Shown one piece after another: positions 42,545 to 51,652 of a stretch of DNA of 64,000 nucleotides. How positions within the stretch are numbered: position 1 is the stretch's first letter; each line of letters starts with the position of its first letter. The notes under the pieces are model-generated. The model was given only the letters and a program-made list of their open reading frames with translations. It had not been told where the DNA came from and did not search any database. This stretch comes from Butyrivibrio sp. M55 (lineage in GTDB: Bacteria; Bacillota; Clostridia; Lachnospirales; Lachnospiraceae), in the NCBI RefSeq assembly GCF_900116865.1, contig NZ_FPCD01000015.1, positions 1 to 64,000 on the forward strand, read 5' to 3'. Position numbers and translations under genes: made by a program.

Positions 42545-43630
42545 TTAATCTTCAGATTTTTGCAAATAATAGAACTGTTTTTGAGCTTCTATTTCTGCAC
42601 GAAGTTCTTCTTCTGACGGAAGGTAAAGTTTATATTTTGAAGCAAATAGTTGCTCGTTGTCATGCAGTATGGAATACCTTGCGATATCTTCATCAGTATC
42701 AGAACAAAGGATTATTCCCAAAGTAGGATTATCATCAGGTGCTTTCTTTATTTCATCATACATACGAATATACATATCCATCTGTCCGACGTCCTGATGA
42801 GTGATTTTTTTGGTCTTTAAGTCGATTAATACAAAGCATTTAAGGATGTAGTTGTAAAATACCAAATCAATGTAGTAATCTTCTTTTTCGGTATGGATAT
42901 GCTGTTGCCTTGCTACAAAAGCATAGCCTTTACCCAGTTCCATAAGAAACTGCGACAGATTATCAATTATGCACTTTTCAAGGTCTGATTCAAGATAGGA
43001 GTCATTCTGCTGCATGCCAAGAAATTCTGCTATGACTGGGTTTTTTATGAATTCAAGCTTATCCTGAAGAGGTGTGGTTAATTGTTTCATCTCCTGTTCT
43101 ACACTATCTTTATCCTGTGTCTTTAATAGCCTGTAGTAGTATTGGCTTGATACATTCCGTTGCAGTGTTTTCACACTCCAAGTCTGCTCAAGTGCTTCTT
43201 TTGCATACCACAAACGAGCATTCTCGTCAGTTACTTGTAAAAGAACTCTATAGTGCGTCCAAGAAAGTAAACCCGATTGTGTACTTGCTGAGTACACAAT
43301 CTCAGATGCATCAGATTTTGTACCTCCTGAGTACACAATCTGCGGAAATTTCCGGTAGAATTCTAAATATTGGTAAAGCGCTCTTTTGGTATAGCCTTTT
43401 CCATATTTTTCGGTGAGATTTTTCGCCAAGGAGTTTACGGTCTTTTTTCCATAGTCAGCTCGATCACTACCGTTTAACTCTTCCTCCGATATCCTTTTAC
43501 CAATAAACCAGTTGCGGAGCACAAGTGTTGTATCAACCAAACGGTAAGCGTATTTTTGCGCACCTTCAATGATCTGACAAACATCTCCAACAAAATCTTC
43601 TGTTTTTACGTATCTTACAAGTTCGTCCAT
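42545..43630 (-). CDS. DUF1016 (YhcG-like) PD-(D/E)XK nuclease
   Basis: 361 residues. The N-terminal domain (LVLRNWFIGKRISEEEL, YGKKTVNSLAKNLTEKYGKG, YLEFYRKFPQIVYS, LSWTHYRVLLQV) and the C-terminal nuclease domain (QQHIHTEKEDYYIDLVFYNY, FVLIDLKTKKITHQDVGQMD) match the YhcG/DUF1016 family, DNA nucleases of the PD-(D/E)XK superfamily often in mobile or restriction loci. The catalytic E/DxK is DLK. An insert at about residues 100-118 has a repeated IVYSxxTxS motif, from a 3-fold GAGTACACAATCT repeat in the DNA. Confidence 0.85.
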   Translation of the reverse strand: MDELVRYVKTEDFVGDVCQIIEGAQKYAYRLVDTTLVLRNWFIGKRISEEELNGSDRADYGKKTVNSLAKNLTEKYGKGYTKRALYQYLEFYRKFPQIVYSGGTKSDASEIVYSASTQSGLLSWTHYRVLLQVTDENARLWYAKEALEQTWSVKTLQRNVSSQYYYRLLKTQDKDSVEQEMKQLTTPLQDKLEFIKNPVIAEFLGMQQNDSYLESDLEKCIIDNLSQFLMELGKGYAFVARQQHIHTEKEDYYIDLVFYNYILKCFVLIDLKTKKITHQDVGQMDMYIRMYDEIKKAPDDNPTLGIILCSDTDEDIARYSILHDNEQLFASKYKLYLPSEEELRAEIEAQKQFYYLQKSED

Positions 43631-43666
43631 ACTTCTCCTTTGTTTTGGCTTTCAGAGCTATCGTGT

Positions 43667-43903
43667 TTAGTTATTATCTGTATCAGTTATTGCATTGTCT
43701 GGCACTTCACCGGGAAAGTCCCGTTGTAGTTTTTCTTTCAAAGCTACTTTTATATAGGTGGTTATAGGTATACCTGATCTATCAATAAGCGGCTTTATAA
43801 GCTGTTCATATTCTTTTTTAGGAAAGCGCACGTTTATCTGTTTTAGCTTGTCTTTTATGTATTTTAAGGTAGCCTTCTTTGACGATTCAGAATAATAAGC
43901 CAT
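43667..43903 (-). CDS. Ribbon-helix-helix-like small protein
   Basis: 78 residues: LKQINVRFPKKEYEQLIKPL then IDRSGIPITTYIKVALKEKL fits a ribbon-helix-helix repressor or antitoxin. It starts with no good ribosome site beyond AAAGGTAT. It lies 36 bp upstream of the nuclease gene in the same direction and may regulate it. Confidence 0.6.
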   Translation of the reverse strand: MAYYSESSKKATLKYIKDKLKQINVRFPKKEYEQLIKPLIDRSGIPITTYIKVALKEKLQRDFPGEVPDNAITDTDNN

Positions 43904-44068
43904 TGCATATACCTTTCTTTGTTTTAATAAAGCTCTATACTGTTCCCAACGAAGTAATTATAACAACACAGAAAAGATATAGCAACCTATATAGTGGGCA
44001 AGGACAGCTCAAATTCACTGTAGAAATTTCAAAGATAGAGAGAAACCATGATTTTTTCCGATTTTACA

Positions 44069-44097
44069 TTGATAAAGATCTAAACGAGTGATAGAAT
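44069..44097 (+). promoter_or_regulatory. Promoter of toxin cassette A
   Basis: TTGATA, AAG..., 17-bp spacer ending GTGA, TAGAAT then GTTA. The same TTGATAAAG-N12-TGA-TAxAAT-GTTA layout precedes cassettes B and C. Confidence 0.7.
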
Positions 44098-44138
44098 GTT
44101 ACCAAAATGTTACATAATATTTTAATGTAGGAGTAAAA

Positions 44139-44456
44139 ATGTCTGATAAAAAAGTATTTATGGATACCGGCATATTTACCGGTATCGTTGAAGATATAAG
44201 AGGCGCTGCGTCTGAATTGAAACTTAAAGATTCATCGCTTGAAAAAGCAGAAGCGATGTGCGGAATAACCGGCGGATGCAAAATGTATAACATCTTAGAA
44301 GAGATGTACCGTACCGATTTTTTATATAATACAGTCGCATCTGGTTCGTTACCTAATGCGCTTCTTAAGATTCGTGACGGTATGATTGCAGTTGATAATG
44401 CGATGAGCGAAAGTCTTAGTGTAAATAAAGGAAATCTTGGAGGTGGTAAAAAGTAA
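44139..44456 (+). CDS. Cassette A protein 1: small helical export partner (Lap-like)
   Basis: 105 residues. FMDTGIFTGIVEDIRGAASE then LPNALLKIRDGMIAVDNAMS is shared with the first proteins of cassettes B (VYIDTNVFTDIVNEIQ) and C (VFMDTNVFTDIVEEIRGNAS). All are about 100-107 residues, all helical, without signal peptide. Size, order and pairing with a WxG protein and a large toxin match the small alpha-helical partners encoded with LXG toxins of type VII secretion (family knowledge). GTAGGAG lies before ATG 44139; its stop overlaps the next start (TAATG). Confidence 0.65.
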   Translation: MSDKKVFMDTGIFTGIVEDIRGAASELKLKDSSLEKAEAMCGITGGCKMYNILEEMYRTDFLYNTVASGSLPNALLKIRDGMIAVDNAMSESLSVNKGNLGGGKK

Positions 44457-44818
44457 TGGGGACCATGTCAGAAATAAGTGAGCTCAAACATCGTATATCT
44501 CGCTATAAGAGCAAAATTGCCAAACTCGAATCCGCAGCTGAGACGATACGACAAGAACAGGCTATTATAGAGAGTGATGTACTTAAGCCAAACAGAGCTT
44601 ATGATATGAGTAATGTCGATGAATGGAGAGGTAGTCTTCATCAAGAAGCCAAAGATATTCAGTCCGATATAGATAACAAAATATCTATCGGATTACGCGG
44701 CACAAACACACTTTTATCAAAGATACAAGAAGCTATAGAAAAACTGTATGAACTGATAAGAGAATGTGAAGATGAAATCAGCGAGCTTGAAGCAAGGCTC
44801 TGTTCAGAAAATATGTAA
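44456..44818 (+). CDS. Cassette A protein 2: WxG-type coiled-coil partner
   Basis: 120 residues: helix (ISELKHRISRYKSKIAKLES), then a turn with AYDMSNVDEWRGSLHQEAKD, which holds a W-R-G motif, then a second helix (LLSKIQEAIEKLYELIRECE). This helix-WxG-helix hairpin is the plan of WXG100/YwqH-like (DUF5082-type) proteins co-secreted with LXG effectors. The AYDM...W/F-x-G-x-L motif recurs in cassette B (DWYGKL) and C (EFRGSL). Confidence 0.7.
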   Translation: MGTMSEISELKHRISRYKSKIAKLESAAETIRQEQAIIESDVLKPNRAYDMSNVDEWRGSLHQEAKDIQSDIDNKISIGLRGTNTLLSKIQEAIEKLYELIRECEDEISELEARLCSENM

Positions 44819-44831
44819 GGGGTATTAAAAT

Positions 44832-46286
44832 ATGTTAGTTTTAAATGACATGTCAGAATATTTAGGATATGATGCCGAAAAGACAAATGAATTCATTGAA
44901 GATCTGTTCTATACGCTTAAAGCGTACAACTCCAAGGCTGAGTTGCTTAATTCTGTTTATGATAGATATTGCCATAATGATACATATGTAGGAGATACCG
45001 CAGATAAGACAAAGCTGTATATTTCAGCTCATCAAAAATTTCTCAGTAATAAATATGAACTTCAGCGTGCTATATACAAAAAATATTGCGATATAGATAA
45101 TAACTTCAGAGATACTGTGGACTCATCTCCTAAAGCAAGAATAAAGATGTCTGTTTTAAAGAAGGTAAGAAGCGATTATCAAGGAATGGCTGAATCTATG
45201 GATTATCATGGAAGAAAGATAATGAATTTGGCACAGGAACTTGATAATGAATTTGGCGAATTCGCAGATTTTGAAACGCCGGATTTCGCTAATGCGATAT
45301 GCGCATTTGAAGATTTCTGCTACAGCGGAGGCTTTCTTGATAAATGTATAAACAAGTTATTGGAGTTTGATAAATGGAGCTCTGATGATGTTGATAGAAC
45401 GGGATTCTATGATGAAGAAAAGAACATGCAGAATAAGCTTAGAGCAACCGCTAATTCGCTTGATAGCATGACTGTTTATCAACCTGATATAGCAAAGAAC
45501 TCTATTGAGCTTGTGGCACTTGGTGCAAGCGTTGGAGCAATTGGAGCCGCTGCTGCTCTTGGAGCTAAGCAGGGGTCTCAAGATATTACGTTGGAGAAAT
45601 GTGCAGCAAATAATTTATCTGTTGCATCTGCTAATATTCCATTTGGTAATAGATATGCTCAAGAACAAATGGAAAAATTTTTGAAAAAAGGAAAAGAAAA
45701 AGCCAAAAAGAATTATGATGCTGAATACGAGTATAATCGTTCTCAGAACACCGGAAAAACTCTTGCAGAACTACAGGCGTTAAATACTCCTGATGCAAAC
45801 TTCCCTGACTACACCGAGATGGTTGATAAATGGCTAGCTGAGCAAGAAAAGTACTTTGACAAACTAGATCCGGGAGATCCTAATCCGATAACTGGTGCAA
45901 CTATTGCTGGAGAAGCAGTCTTTACCACTGTGTTTTATAATAAAGTAAAAACTGGCGGTGATATGGATATAAAACAACCAGAAAAATGGAGTAAGGCATT
46001 CCCAGATGTTCCATTCCCAGAAGGAGATAATGCCTATTTTATTTATCATGGACAGGTCATGGATGCTGCAACACTTGGTAATGTGACTTATTCATATATA
46101 GGCGCAAAATATTATTCTGATTTTGCATTATATTCAGGAGGAGCTTTAGTTCAAACTAAAAGACGTAATCCGAGTGATATACCATATATGTATACATTAC
46201 CTGATTATGGTGACATGCCTGAAGATCATGAGTCAATTGGGCTTGGAATAAAATGGAGAAAGGAAGGCTTCCCAGATGATAATTAA
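44832..46286 (+). CDS. Cassette A protein 3: LXG-like polymorphic toxin with Ntox44-like end
   Basis: 484 residues. The N-terminal 240 residues are helical and shared with the large proteins of cassettes B and C (DTYVGDTADKTKLYISAHQK, SSPKARIKMSVLKKVRSDYQ, FEDFCYSGGFLDKCINKLLE, LDSMTVYQPDIAKNSIELVA); the V-G after NDTY takes the place of the LxG motif. The C-terminal 150 residues (FTTVFYNKVKTGGDMDIKQP, GNVTYSYIGAKYYSDFALYS, DYGDMPEDHESIGLGIKWRK) resemble polymorphic toxin type 44, a predicted RNase. So the N-terminus directs export and the C-terminus would poison a neighbour. Followed by an overlapping membrane gene, the likely immunity protein. Confidence 0.7.
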   Translation: MLVLNDMSEYLGYDAEKTNEFIEDLFYTLKAYNSKAELLNSVYDRYCHNDTYVGDTADKTKLYISAHQKFLSNKYELQRAIYKKYCDIDNNFRDTVDSSPKARIKMSVLKKVRSDYQGMAESMDYHGRKIMNLAQELDNEFGEFADFETPDFANAICAFEDFCYSGGFLDKCINKLLEFDKWSSDDVDRTGFYDEEKNMQNKLRATANSLDSMTVYQPDIAKNSIELVALGASVGAIGAAAALGAKQGSQDITLEKCAANNLSVASANIPFGNRYAQEQMEKFLKKGKEKAKKNYDAEYEYNRSQNTGKTLAELQALNTPDANFPDYTEMVDKWLAEQEKYFDKLDPGDPNPITGATIAGEAVFTTVFYNKVKTGGDMDIKQPEKWSKAFPDVPFPEGDNAYFIYHGQVMDAATLGNVTYSYIGAKYYSDFALYSGGALVQTKRRNPSDIPYMYTLPDYGDMPEDHESIGLGIKWRKEGFPDDN

Positions 46287-46803
46287 TGCCAAGAGAACTC
46301 CTAAAAGTATAATAAAAATAAGCGTTATCGTTATTGCTATTTTATTTATTGTTTTCTTCGTTTATCGGCAAGTGCATTTTGTGAAATTGTCAGAAGTCAA
46401 ACAATACGTAGAAGAGAATAATCAATATTTAACTAGTATAGCTGAGCAGCTTCTTGCCAAACAAGAAAAAACAGTAGAAATATACTATAACCAAAACTCA
46501 TTACCAAGCGGTATCAATTCTAATAAACTGTATTTTGATTTAAAAGTTCAAGATATTTTTGTTGGAAAAAACCATCTTGATTATAAAGATTATGTATCCA
46601 TTCTTTTAAAAAACAAAAATGGCAATTATTCATGTGGCATATACTACTCTCCCGATGATCTTCTCATGGAATATGGAACACCTAAAGAAGGAATTGGAGA
46701 TACTTATGAGTATGATGGCACTACGGAAGGTTATAGACATAAATATCGAACAGAAAAAATATGCGATAACTGGTACTATTACGAAGATGATACGTGGAAT
46801 TAG
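46276..46803 (+). CDS. Cassette A protein 4: membrane-anchored probable immunity protein
   Basis: 175 residues. One transmembrane helix (about 11-31, IIKISVIVIAILFIVFFVY), then an outside globular domain (TVEIYYNQNSLPSGINSNKL ... KICDNWYYYEDDTWN). Its start overlaps the toxin's last 11 bases, the usual place for immunity genes. An exterior location is unusual for protection against an RNase, so it could act during export or on entry. Identity as immunity is an inference. Confidence 0.5.
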   Translation: MIINAKRTPKSIIKISVIVIAILFIVFFVYRQVHFVKLSEVKQYVEENNQYLTSIAEQLLAKQEKTVEIYYNQNSLPSGINSNKLYFDLKVQDIFVGKNHLDYKDYVSILLKNKNGNYSCGIYYSPDDLLMEYGTPKEGIGDTYEYDGTTEGYRHKYRTEKICDNWYYYEDDTWN

Positions 46804-46831
46804 TGGATTTGATATTTAAGGAGTCAACTTT

Positions 46832-47191
46832 ATGGGAAATATTGATTTTATAAAAGAAGATGCAAAATTAGATAAAATGAGGACTTTGGTTACTAAAGAT
46901 TATGGTGATCTTATGATTCAACTAATGTCTGTTGGCTGTAAGCATGATGTGCTCATGAAGACTAGCAACGATTTAAAAAAAATTCTTGAAGAAGGAACAC
47001 CTTGTAAGTACTCAAAAGAAGAATTGGAAACGATGATAGAGTACTACAAAAACCAAGCATATGAAGTAATAATTCCTGAAGAAGATGAGATTATACTTGA
47101 AGCTATAAAAAGGAAAAAGGCCGATGCAGAAAAATTCGAAGCTGAGTGCATGAGTCTGTTGAGTGAAAATTACAGTGCAAATAAAGAGTGA
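46832..47191 (+). CDS. Cassette A protein 5: small helical cytoplasmic protein
   Basis: 119 residues, AAGGAG before ATG 46832. Helical and charged: DFIKEDAKLDKMRTLVTKDY, then KKILEEGTPCKYSKEELETM and IILEAIKRKKADAEKFEAEC. It may be the real cytoplasmic immunity protein or an additional export partner. Last gene before a terminator. Confidence 0.5.
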   Translation: MGNIDFIKEDAKLDKMRTLVTKDYGDLMIQLMSVGCKHDVLMKTSNDLKKILEEGTPCKYSKEELETMIEYYKNQAYEVIIPEEDEIILEAIKRKKADAEKFEAECMSLLSENYSANKE

Positions 47192-47213
47192 TTTCTACTA
47201 AGCCTATGGCAAA

Positions 47214-47248
47214 ACAACGCTCCCTGCTTTTTGAGGGGGCGTTTATTT
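47214..47248 (+). terminator. Terminator of toxin cassette A
   Basis: AACGCTCCC-TGCTTTTTGA-GGGGGCGTT followed by TATTTTA. The operon on the + strand ends here, facing the ISL3 transposase gene. Confidence 0.85.
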
Positions 47249-48625
47249 TAGCTTTAAAATGTGGGAAGAATATGCAAATAGGCGCTCTTTTTGCATAAAA
47301 TTGTATAGTTCATCGATATCAACACCACTGCCTATTTCAACCATATATTTGGGTGTGTCCATATTGTAGATTGGTATAATAAAATCATTTTGGCCTGCAT
47401 TTGTTTTGCGGCACACATTAAATTCGTTTTCTGCATTATAATAGCTGAATTTTGCAGGTTTAGATGCCGGTGTCCTATACAATATCTTAGCTCTAAGAAC
47501 CTTAAAATTGTAGCCGCGCCCCTGGGCAGAAATTTCCTTTGAAACCCTGTTTAAAGACTCTGTGACCGAATTCGTATATTTATTGTCAAAGTAGTTGAAA
47601 ATCTCGATATTCCATCGGTCAACAGTTTCAGCGAACTCCACAAACTCCGGGTAATCTGTTATCGTTTCCTTCCATTTTTCAAAAGCTTTTTCGGCTTCTG
47701 AGCGTGAACCTGCCATGTAGATTTCTCTGAAATTTTCTTTGATGGCATGTGGCTCTTCAAACTGAGGGAAAGAATGCAGAATATCTTTCAGCTTGCATTG
47801 TGACATAAAGTCTAATTCTTCAGAATTTTTCAGCATGAGCCATCTATTTCCCTTTATGTGTCTGCGTTCCTTATCAGTCAGCTTAGCCGCATATGCTTTT
47901 CTGATAGTTTCAAGAGATTCATTGAGATGTTTTATCACATGGAATTTATCAATGATAATGTTGGAATCAGGTATTTCATATTCTATAGCATCCTTGTAAG
48001 GTCCCCACATATCGATAGTACAACACTCTATGCGTTCTTTTTCCGGAAGCTGCTGTAACCAAGAACGGATAGTAGAAAGTTTTCTATCTTCAGTCATATC
48101 TATAATGCGCCTGTTTTCAACATCAACAAACATTCCACGATAAACACTATTAAGCTGCGTTTCATCCATGCCAAGGATCCTAGGCGCTACAAGTTCTCTG
48201 TTCTTTTCCATTTCAGCGGTATACTCGCCAAATATCTTTTCTATGGTGGGTACAGAAATGTCCAACTCACGCTTTATATGCGAAAATGGTACATTTAAAG
48301 CCTGTTCTCGGATGTAGTCCCTCATTCGTTTCGTTATCTTGGCATCAGCGTCAATAGTTTCATACTGATCTACAAATGTCTTGCCACAGTTCTTGCATCT
48401 GTATCTATGCCCATTGATTACAAGACCTACCATTTTCCCAAACTCGCTTAGATCACGTGCTTTTCTTGTATTAGTACCATGCTGAATAATATCTGAGCAA
48501 TGGCATTGCGGACAAGATGAGGGTGCATTTACTGGCTGTAACTCATATCTGATGCTACGATCATCAACTTCTATGCGATCTATAATCTCAAACTCTTTAG
48601 GGGTAATATGATATAGGTTTGGCAT
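47243..48625 (-). CDS. ISL3-family transposase
   Basis: 460 residues. Zinc-finger N-terminus (CPQCHCSDIIQHG ... YRCKNCGKTF), an HTH region (YIREQALNVPFSHIKRELDI), then the DDE domain: RILGMDETQLNSVYRGMFVD (D), CTIDMWGPYKDAIEYEIPDS (D), IDKFHVIKHLNE, and TNSVTESLNRVSKEISAQGR (E). It moves its element by a DDE cut-and-paste reaction. It looks intact (usual length about 430-460). Three copies of a CACTGAAACTTAAAT-type sequence lie upstream of its start. Confidence 0.92.
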   Translation of the reverse strand: MPNLYHITPKEFEIIDRIEVDDRSIRYELQPVNAPSSCPQCHCSDIIQHGTNTRKARDLSEFGKMVGLVINGHRYRCKNCGKTFVDQYETIDADAKITKRMRDYIREQALNVPFSHIKRELDISVPTIEKIFGEYTAEMEKNRELVAPRILGMDETQLNSVYRGMFVDVENRRIIDMTEDRKLSTIRSWLQQLPEKERIECCTIDMWGPYKDAIEYEIPDSNIIIDKFHVIKHLNESLETIRKAYAAKLTDKERRHIKGNRWLMLKNSEELDFMSQCKLKDILHSFPQFEEPHAIKENFREIYMAGSRSEAEKAFEKWKETITDYPEFVEFAETVDRWNIEIFNYFDNKYTNSVTESLNRVSKEISAQGRGYNFKVLRAKILYRTPASKPAKFSYYNAENEFNVCRKTNAGQNDFIIPIYNMDTPKYMVEIGSGVDIDELYNFMQKERLFAYSSHILKLK

Positions 48626-48665
48626 AAGGAGACTCCTTTTTGGTAGATATCTGTATTATATCATC

Positions 48666-48767
48666 ACCCACACTGAAACTTAAATAAAAACACACTGAAA
48701 CTTAAATCCTGTATGTTGGACAAAAGAAAAGAGTGTGCCGTTAAACACACTCAAACTTAAATTCCCA
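48666..48767. repeat. Right end of the ISL3 transposon with three repeated motifs
   Basis: ACACTGAAACTTAAAT at about 48669 and 48692, and ACACTCAAACTTAAAT at about 48747, the last within the terminal repeat. They may be transposase-binding sites. From 48768 to 48942 nothing coding is seen. Confidence 0.65.
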
Positions 48768-49018
48768 ATAATTACAGGGCATTTTTGCCTCCCTTCTTTA
48801 TAGTAAGAAATAGTTAAGTAATAGTATTATCGATATTATAACAAATGGTCTCAGAAATCAAAAGTTATGAGTACAATTTTAAAGCCGCCGTTATTTTTCA
48901 AAGTAAATGCAATTTTAAATGCATTTACTCTGACAGGTATCAGGTGTTGCATTTAGTCTGAAGAATATGGATATAAAAATAGCTCAACCAAATCGTATGA
49001 TCTGGCTGAACCATAATA

Positions 49019-49384
49019 CTATGATATATCAAGTTCTGCTTCGAAAGACTTCCTCTTGTCTTCACACTCCTGAATTGCTTTTTGTATATTTTTTTTAGCA
49101 ACTAAGAGTTCAGACATAAACTTTTCTGTATCTTTAAGGTTTTTCCGAATTTCCACAACAATCTTCTTCCGATGTTCCTCCGCTCCTTCATATATATCAT
49201 TCCCATATATCTTAAGTGGAGTCATGTCATAAGTCTTTGTTGGTTCATAAACGTCCTTGACAATACTCTCGTAATCTAATTTTATTACTTTATAGGTTTC
49301 TTCAAGCATAACAAGGTCATCTTCATATTCTTTAAGCTGTTCATCAAGTTTCTTTATTTCTATGCGTTTTTCACTTCGATTCAA
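49019..49384 (-). CDS. Cassette B protein 5: second coiled-coil WxG-like partner
   Basis: 121 residues. Helix-turn-helix hairpin like B2: EIKKLDEQLKEYEDDLVMLE, then TYDMTPLKIYGNDIYEGAEE with I-Y-G in place of W-x-G, then a long second helix (FMSELLVAKKNIQKAIQECE). An extra copy at the cassette's end; it may pair with another toxin or be a diverged duplicate. Confidence 0.6.
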   Translation of the reverse strand: MNRSEKRIEIKKLDEQLKEYEDDLVMLEETYKVIKLDYESIVKDVYEPTKTYDMTPLKIYGNDIYEGAEEHRKKIVVEIRKNLKDTEKFMSELLVAKKNIQKAIQECEDKRKSFEAELDIS

Positions 49385-49428
49385 TGTCCTACCTCCGACA
49401 ATATATACAAAAACACTTAATTCTTACA

Positions 49429-49992
49429 TTACTCGTTTAGCTGATTGCAAATAGTTAAAGCACGATTGTAATATTGTTTTAATCCTTCTACCGGAACATA
49501 ACCTGTAACACTTTCATATGCTTCAATGGCTTTTTGCTCAGCATCTATCCATCCGGTAGTAACCAAAGATGATCTATCAAAATTATTATTGCATATAAAA
49601 AACATGCCCGAATGCATATTTTTTTCTGTTCCGTCGTCTGCTATTAAAGTTCGAGTATCATCGTAACTGCCTTCAATTTGTTTTCCATCTTTATCTTTGT
49701 TCTGTACGCTAACTGTAAGCTCTCCCTTTTTTACTTTTTTATCAGGTTCTTCAACAACAATTTCATATTTTATAAATTTGACCTTTGCAATGCCAAGGGT
49801 ATAAAAATATGTAACAGCTCCTTCTTTTATAGAAAAGTTTTTATACCCAGAGAACTCTACAGATTCACCAGCTTTATTAGCTTTTTCTGTTATCATTTCT
49901 TTTTTATAGTTAATAAAAAAATATATTGCTACCGCTATAATAAATGCGAAAAATACAATACATATTATTTTTTTGAGTACTTTTTGTGGCAT
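49429..49992 (-). CDS. Cassette B protein 4: membrane-anchored probable immunity protein
   Basis: 187 residues with one transmembrane helix (about 8-28, IICIVFFAFIIAVAIYFFI) and an outside domain (VEFSGYKNFSIKEGAVTYFY, FICNNNFDRSSLVTTGWIDA). It lies 22 bp after the toxin gene in the place of the immunity gene, with the same topology as 46276-46803 but little sequence similarity, as expected for immunity to a different toxin end. Confidence 0.5.
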   Translation of the reverse strand: MPQKVLKKIICIVFFAFIIAVAIYFFINYKKEMITEKANKAGESVEFSGYKNFSIKEGAVTYFYTLGIAKVKFIKYEIVVEEPDKKVKKGELTVSVQNKDKDGKQIEGSYDDTRTLIADDGTEKNMHSGMFFICNNNFDRSSLVTTGWIDAEQKAIEAYESVTGYVPVEGLKQYYNRALTICNQLNE

Positions 49993-50014
49993 GTTTATTC
50001 TCCCGCTAAAAAAA

Positions 50015-51634
50015 TTATTTCCAGTCTATTCCGCTTTCGTCGGCTATATAATCAAGAAATTCCTCTTTTGTCTTCTTGACTTTAGTAAGATTGGTCTTAG
50101 AGGTTGCTGTTATGAGAAGCGCAGAAGCGGTTTTATAATTCAATTTTGTTTTTAGTACTGTCATTCCAATTTTAGCATTACCATAGCCCATGTTTTGCAA
50201 AAATTCTGTTGCTTCATTAATAGAACCATCACAAACATCTATATTATATTCAACCATGGTGTTCCATATATCACCATCTTCACTTTTTTTCATACGATAA
50301 TATATATTGTATGCTGAAACATCTGACATTTTATCATCACCACCCATACTTCCAGAATATACATCACCTTTAAATCCTACAAGTTCACCTACGTTATCGT
50401 CTAATGTAGCTGCACCTTTATAGATATTGTCATCTGCCATCACCGAATATATAGCACATTCATGCGCAAAATCACGCTTTTCATTTTTTTTGCAAGTATT
50501 ATGTTGATTATTTACCGCATCATAAAGCGCTTTTCCATCTGCGCCAATAGCATCAAAATATGCAACAGCTTCACTTGGAGACATTTTATTATTTCCCATA
50601 AGTTTAAATTGCCATGAATCTGCCGAATATTGAGTGAACAAACACGCAAGTGCAGTATAAAAAGAATCAGCTTTTTCTCTGTTTCCTGTTTTTTCTGCAT
50701 CTTTATAATGTTCACAATGCTTTAAATATGCATCATTAAAAAGCTTCGATTCTTCTTTGCTAAATCCATATAATTTTTCCATAGATTCTATGTATTTAAC
50801 TTCATTTATTTCAGCATTTGATTTTATATTATCAATCGAAAACTTTTTCTTTACCAAAGACCATTTTCTAGGCGTTTTATACCTTGGTGAAACAAGGCTT
50901 ATTCTATTTGAAGCCATCAATCTCGGCGCCAAATTAATTGAATTCAAAGTTGCATCTGTTCCGAGTGCCACAAGGCTTAACGTATGCTTATCTATATCAA
51001 CAGCATGAGAATGTATTGAATCAAGCCCTGCTGCTTTACCTGATATTTCTTCTATGTGTCCCTGAATAGCATCCTTAATACCTGAATTAAACAGACGATT
51101 GCATGCTTTGTCGTCGAATTCTTCAACCTTCTTTATGCAATCATAAAGAAATCCTCCGGTGCCGCAAAATTCATCATAGTCAGCTAAAGTATCCCTTACA
51201 TATACTTCTTCTATGTCTCCGCAATATTTTCTGAATTTATCGACATCTTCCATTGTTTTCTGCTGTATCGCAAAAGCCAGACTTTCGTACTCTTCAAGCT
51301 GCCTCTGAAAACGTGTTTTTGTCCTTGCTACTACATCGGTATCTATCTTAGCATCATCGGCAGGATCGACCATAGCCTTAAAAGTTTCATCAAGATCAAC
51401 GTATCTCTTGATCATTTCCTTTGAAAGCTCGTATTGCTGGCGGTTAAATTCAGACTGCTTCGTGCCTATAAATCTCTTAGTAGCTTCAGCGCCTCCGCCC
51501 ACGAACGTTTCGTTATTCTGATATTTTTCATAACCTGACTGTAGATAGCCTATGCCTTCCATATAATTATGAGCGGCATTTTCAAAAGTTTCTATAAAAT
51601 CATGTATCTTCTTTGTATCCCAACTTTTTCCCAT
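50015..51634 (-). CDS. Cassette B protein 3: LXG-like polymorphic toxin
   Basis: 539 residues. The N-terminal 240 residues match cassettes A and C: ETFVGGGAEATKRFIGTKQS, VDPADDAKIDTDVVARTKTR, YDEFCGTGGFLYDCIKKVEE. The C-terminal 290 residues (EKRDFAHECAIYSVMADDNI, LVGFKGDVYSGSMGGDDKMS, VSAYNIYYRM) match the cassette C protein but not A, so it carries a different toxin domain, of unknown activity. GGGG upstream of ATG 51634 and a tight position after B2 support co-expression. Confidence 0.65.
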   Translation of the reverse strand: MGKSWDTKKIHDFIETFENAAHNYMEGIGYLQSGYEKYQNNETFVGGGAEATKRFIGTKQSEFNRQQYELSKEMIKRYVDLDETFKAMVDPADDAKIDTDVVARTKTRFQRQLEEYESLAFAIQQKTMEDVDKFRKYCGDIEEVYVRDTLADYDEFCGTGGFLYDCIKKVEEFDDKACNRLFNSGIKDAIQGHIEEISGKAAGLDSIHSHAVDIDKHTLSLVALGTDATLNSINLAPRLMASNRISLVSPRYKTPRKWSLVKKKFSIDNIKSNAEINEVKYIESMEKLYGFSKEESKLFNDAYLKHCEHYKDAEKTGNREKADSFYTALACLFTQYSADSWQFKLMGNNKMSPSEAVAYFDAIGADGKALYDAVNNQHNTCKKNEKRDFAHECAIYSVMADDNIYKGAATLDDNVGELVGFKGDVYSGSMGGDDKMSDVSAYNIYYRMKKSEDGDIWNTMVEYNIDVCDGSINEATEFLQNMGYGNAKIGMTVLKTKLNYKTASALLITATSKTNLTKVKKTKEEFLDYIADESGIDWK

Positions 51635-51652
51635 TACATTAACCCCAAAATT

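Larger units (their letters stand above)
42421..48767. mobile_element. ISL3-family transposon carrying nuclease gene and toxin cassette A
   Basis: Ends are a 25-bp inverted repeat with one mismatch: TGGGAATTTAAGTTTCAGTG... at 42421-42445, and its complement ...AAACTTAAATTCCCA at 48743-48767. The ISL3-type transposase (47243-48625) lies at the right end, and no other copy of the repeat lies next to its 3' end. So the mobile unit most simply covers the DUF1016-type nuclease, RHH protein and the toxin cassette (6,347 bp). No 8-bp target duplication is seen (flanks TGTATTTA and ATAATTAC). Confidence 0.65.

Noticed and set aside
43667-43903. Type II toxin-antitoxin pair with the nuclease gene
   Set aside because: The partner is a full DUF1016 nuclease, not a small toxin; simple regulation is as likely.
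42413-48775. Target-site duplication of the ISL3 unit
   Set aside because: The 8 bp on each side of the terminal repeats do not match, for either possible end position.
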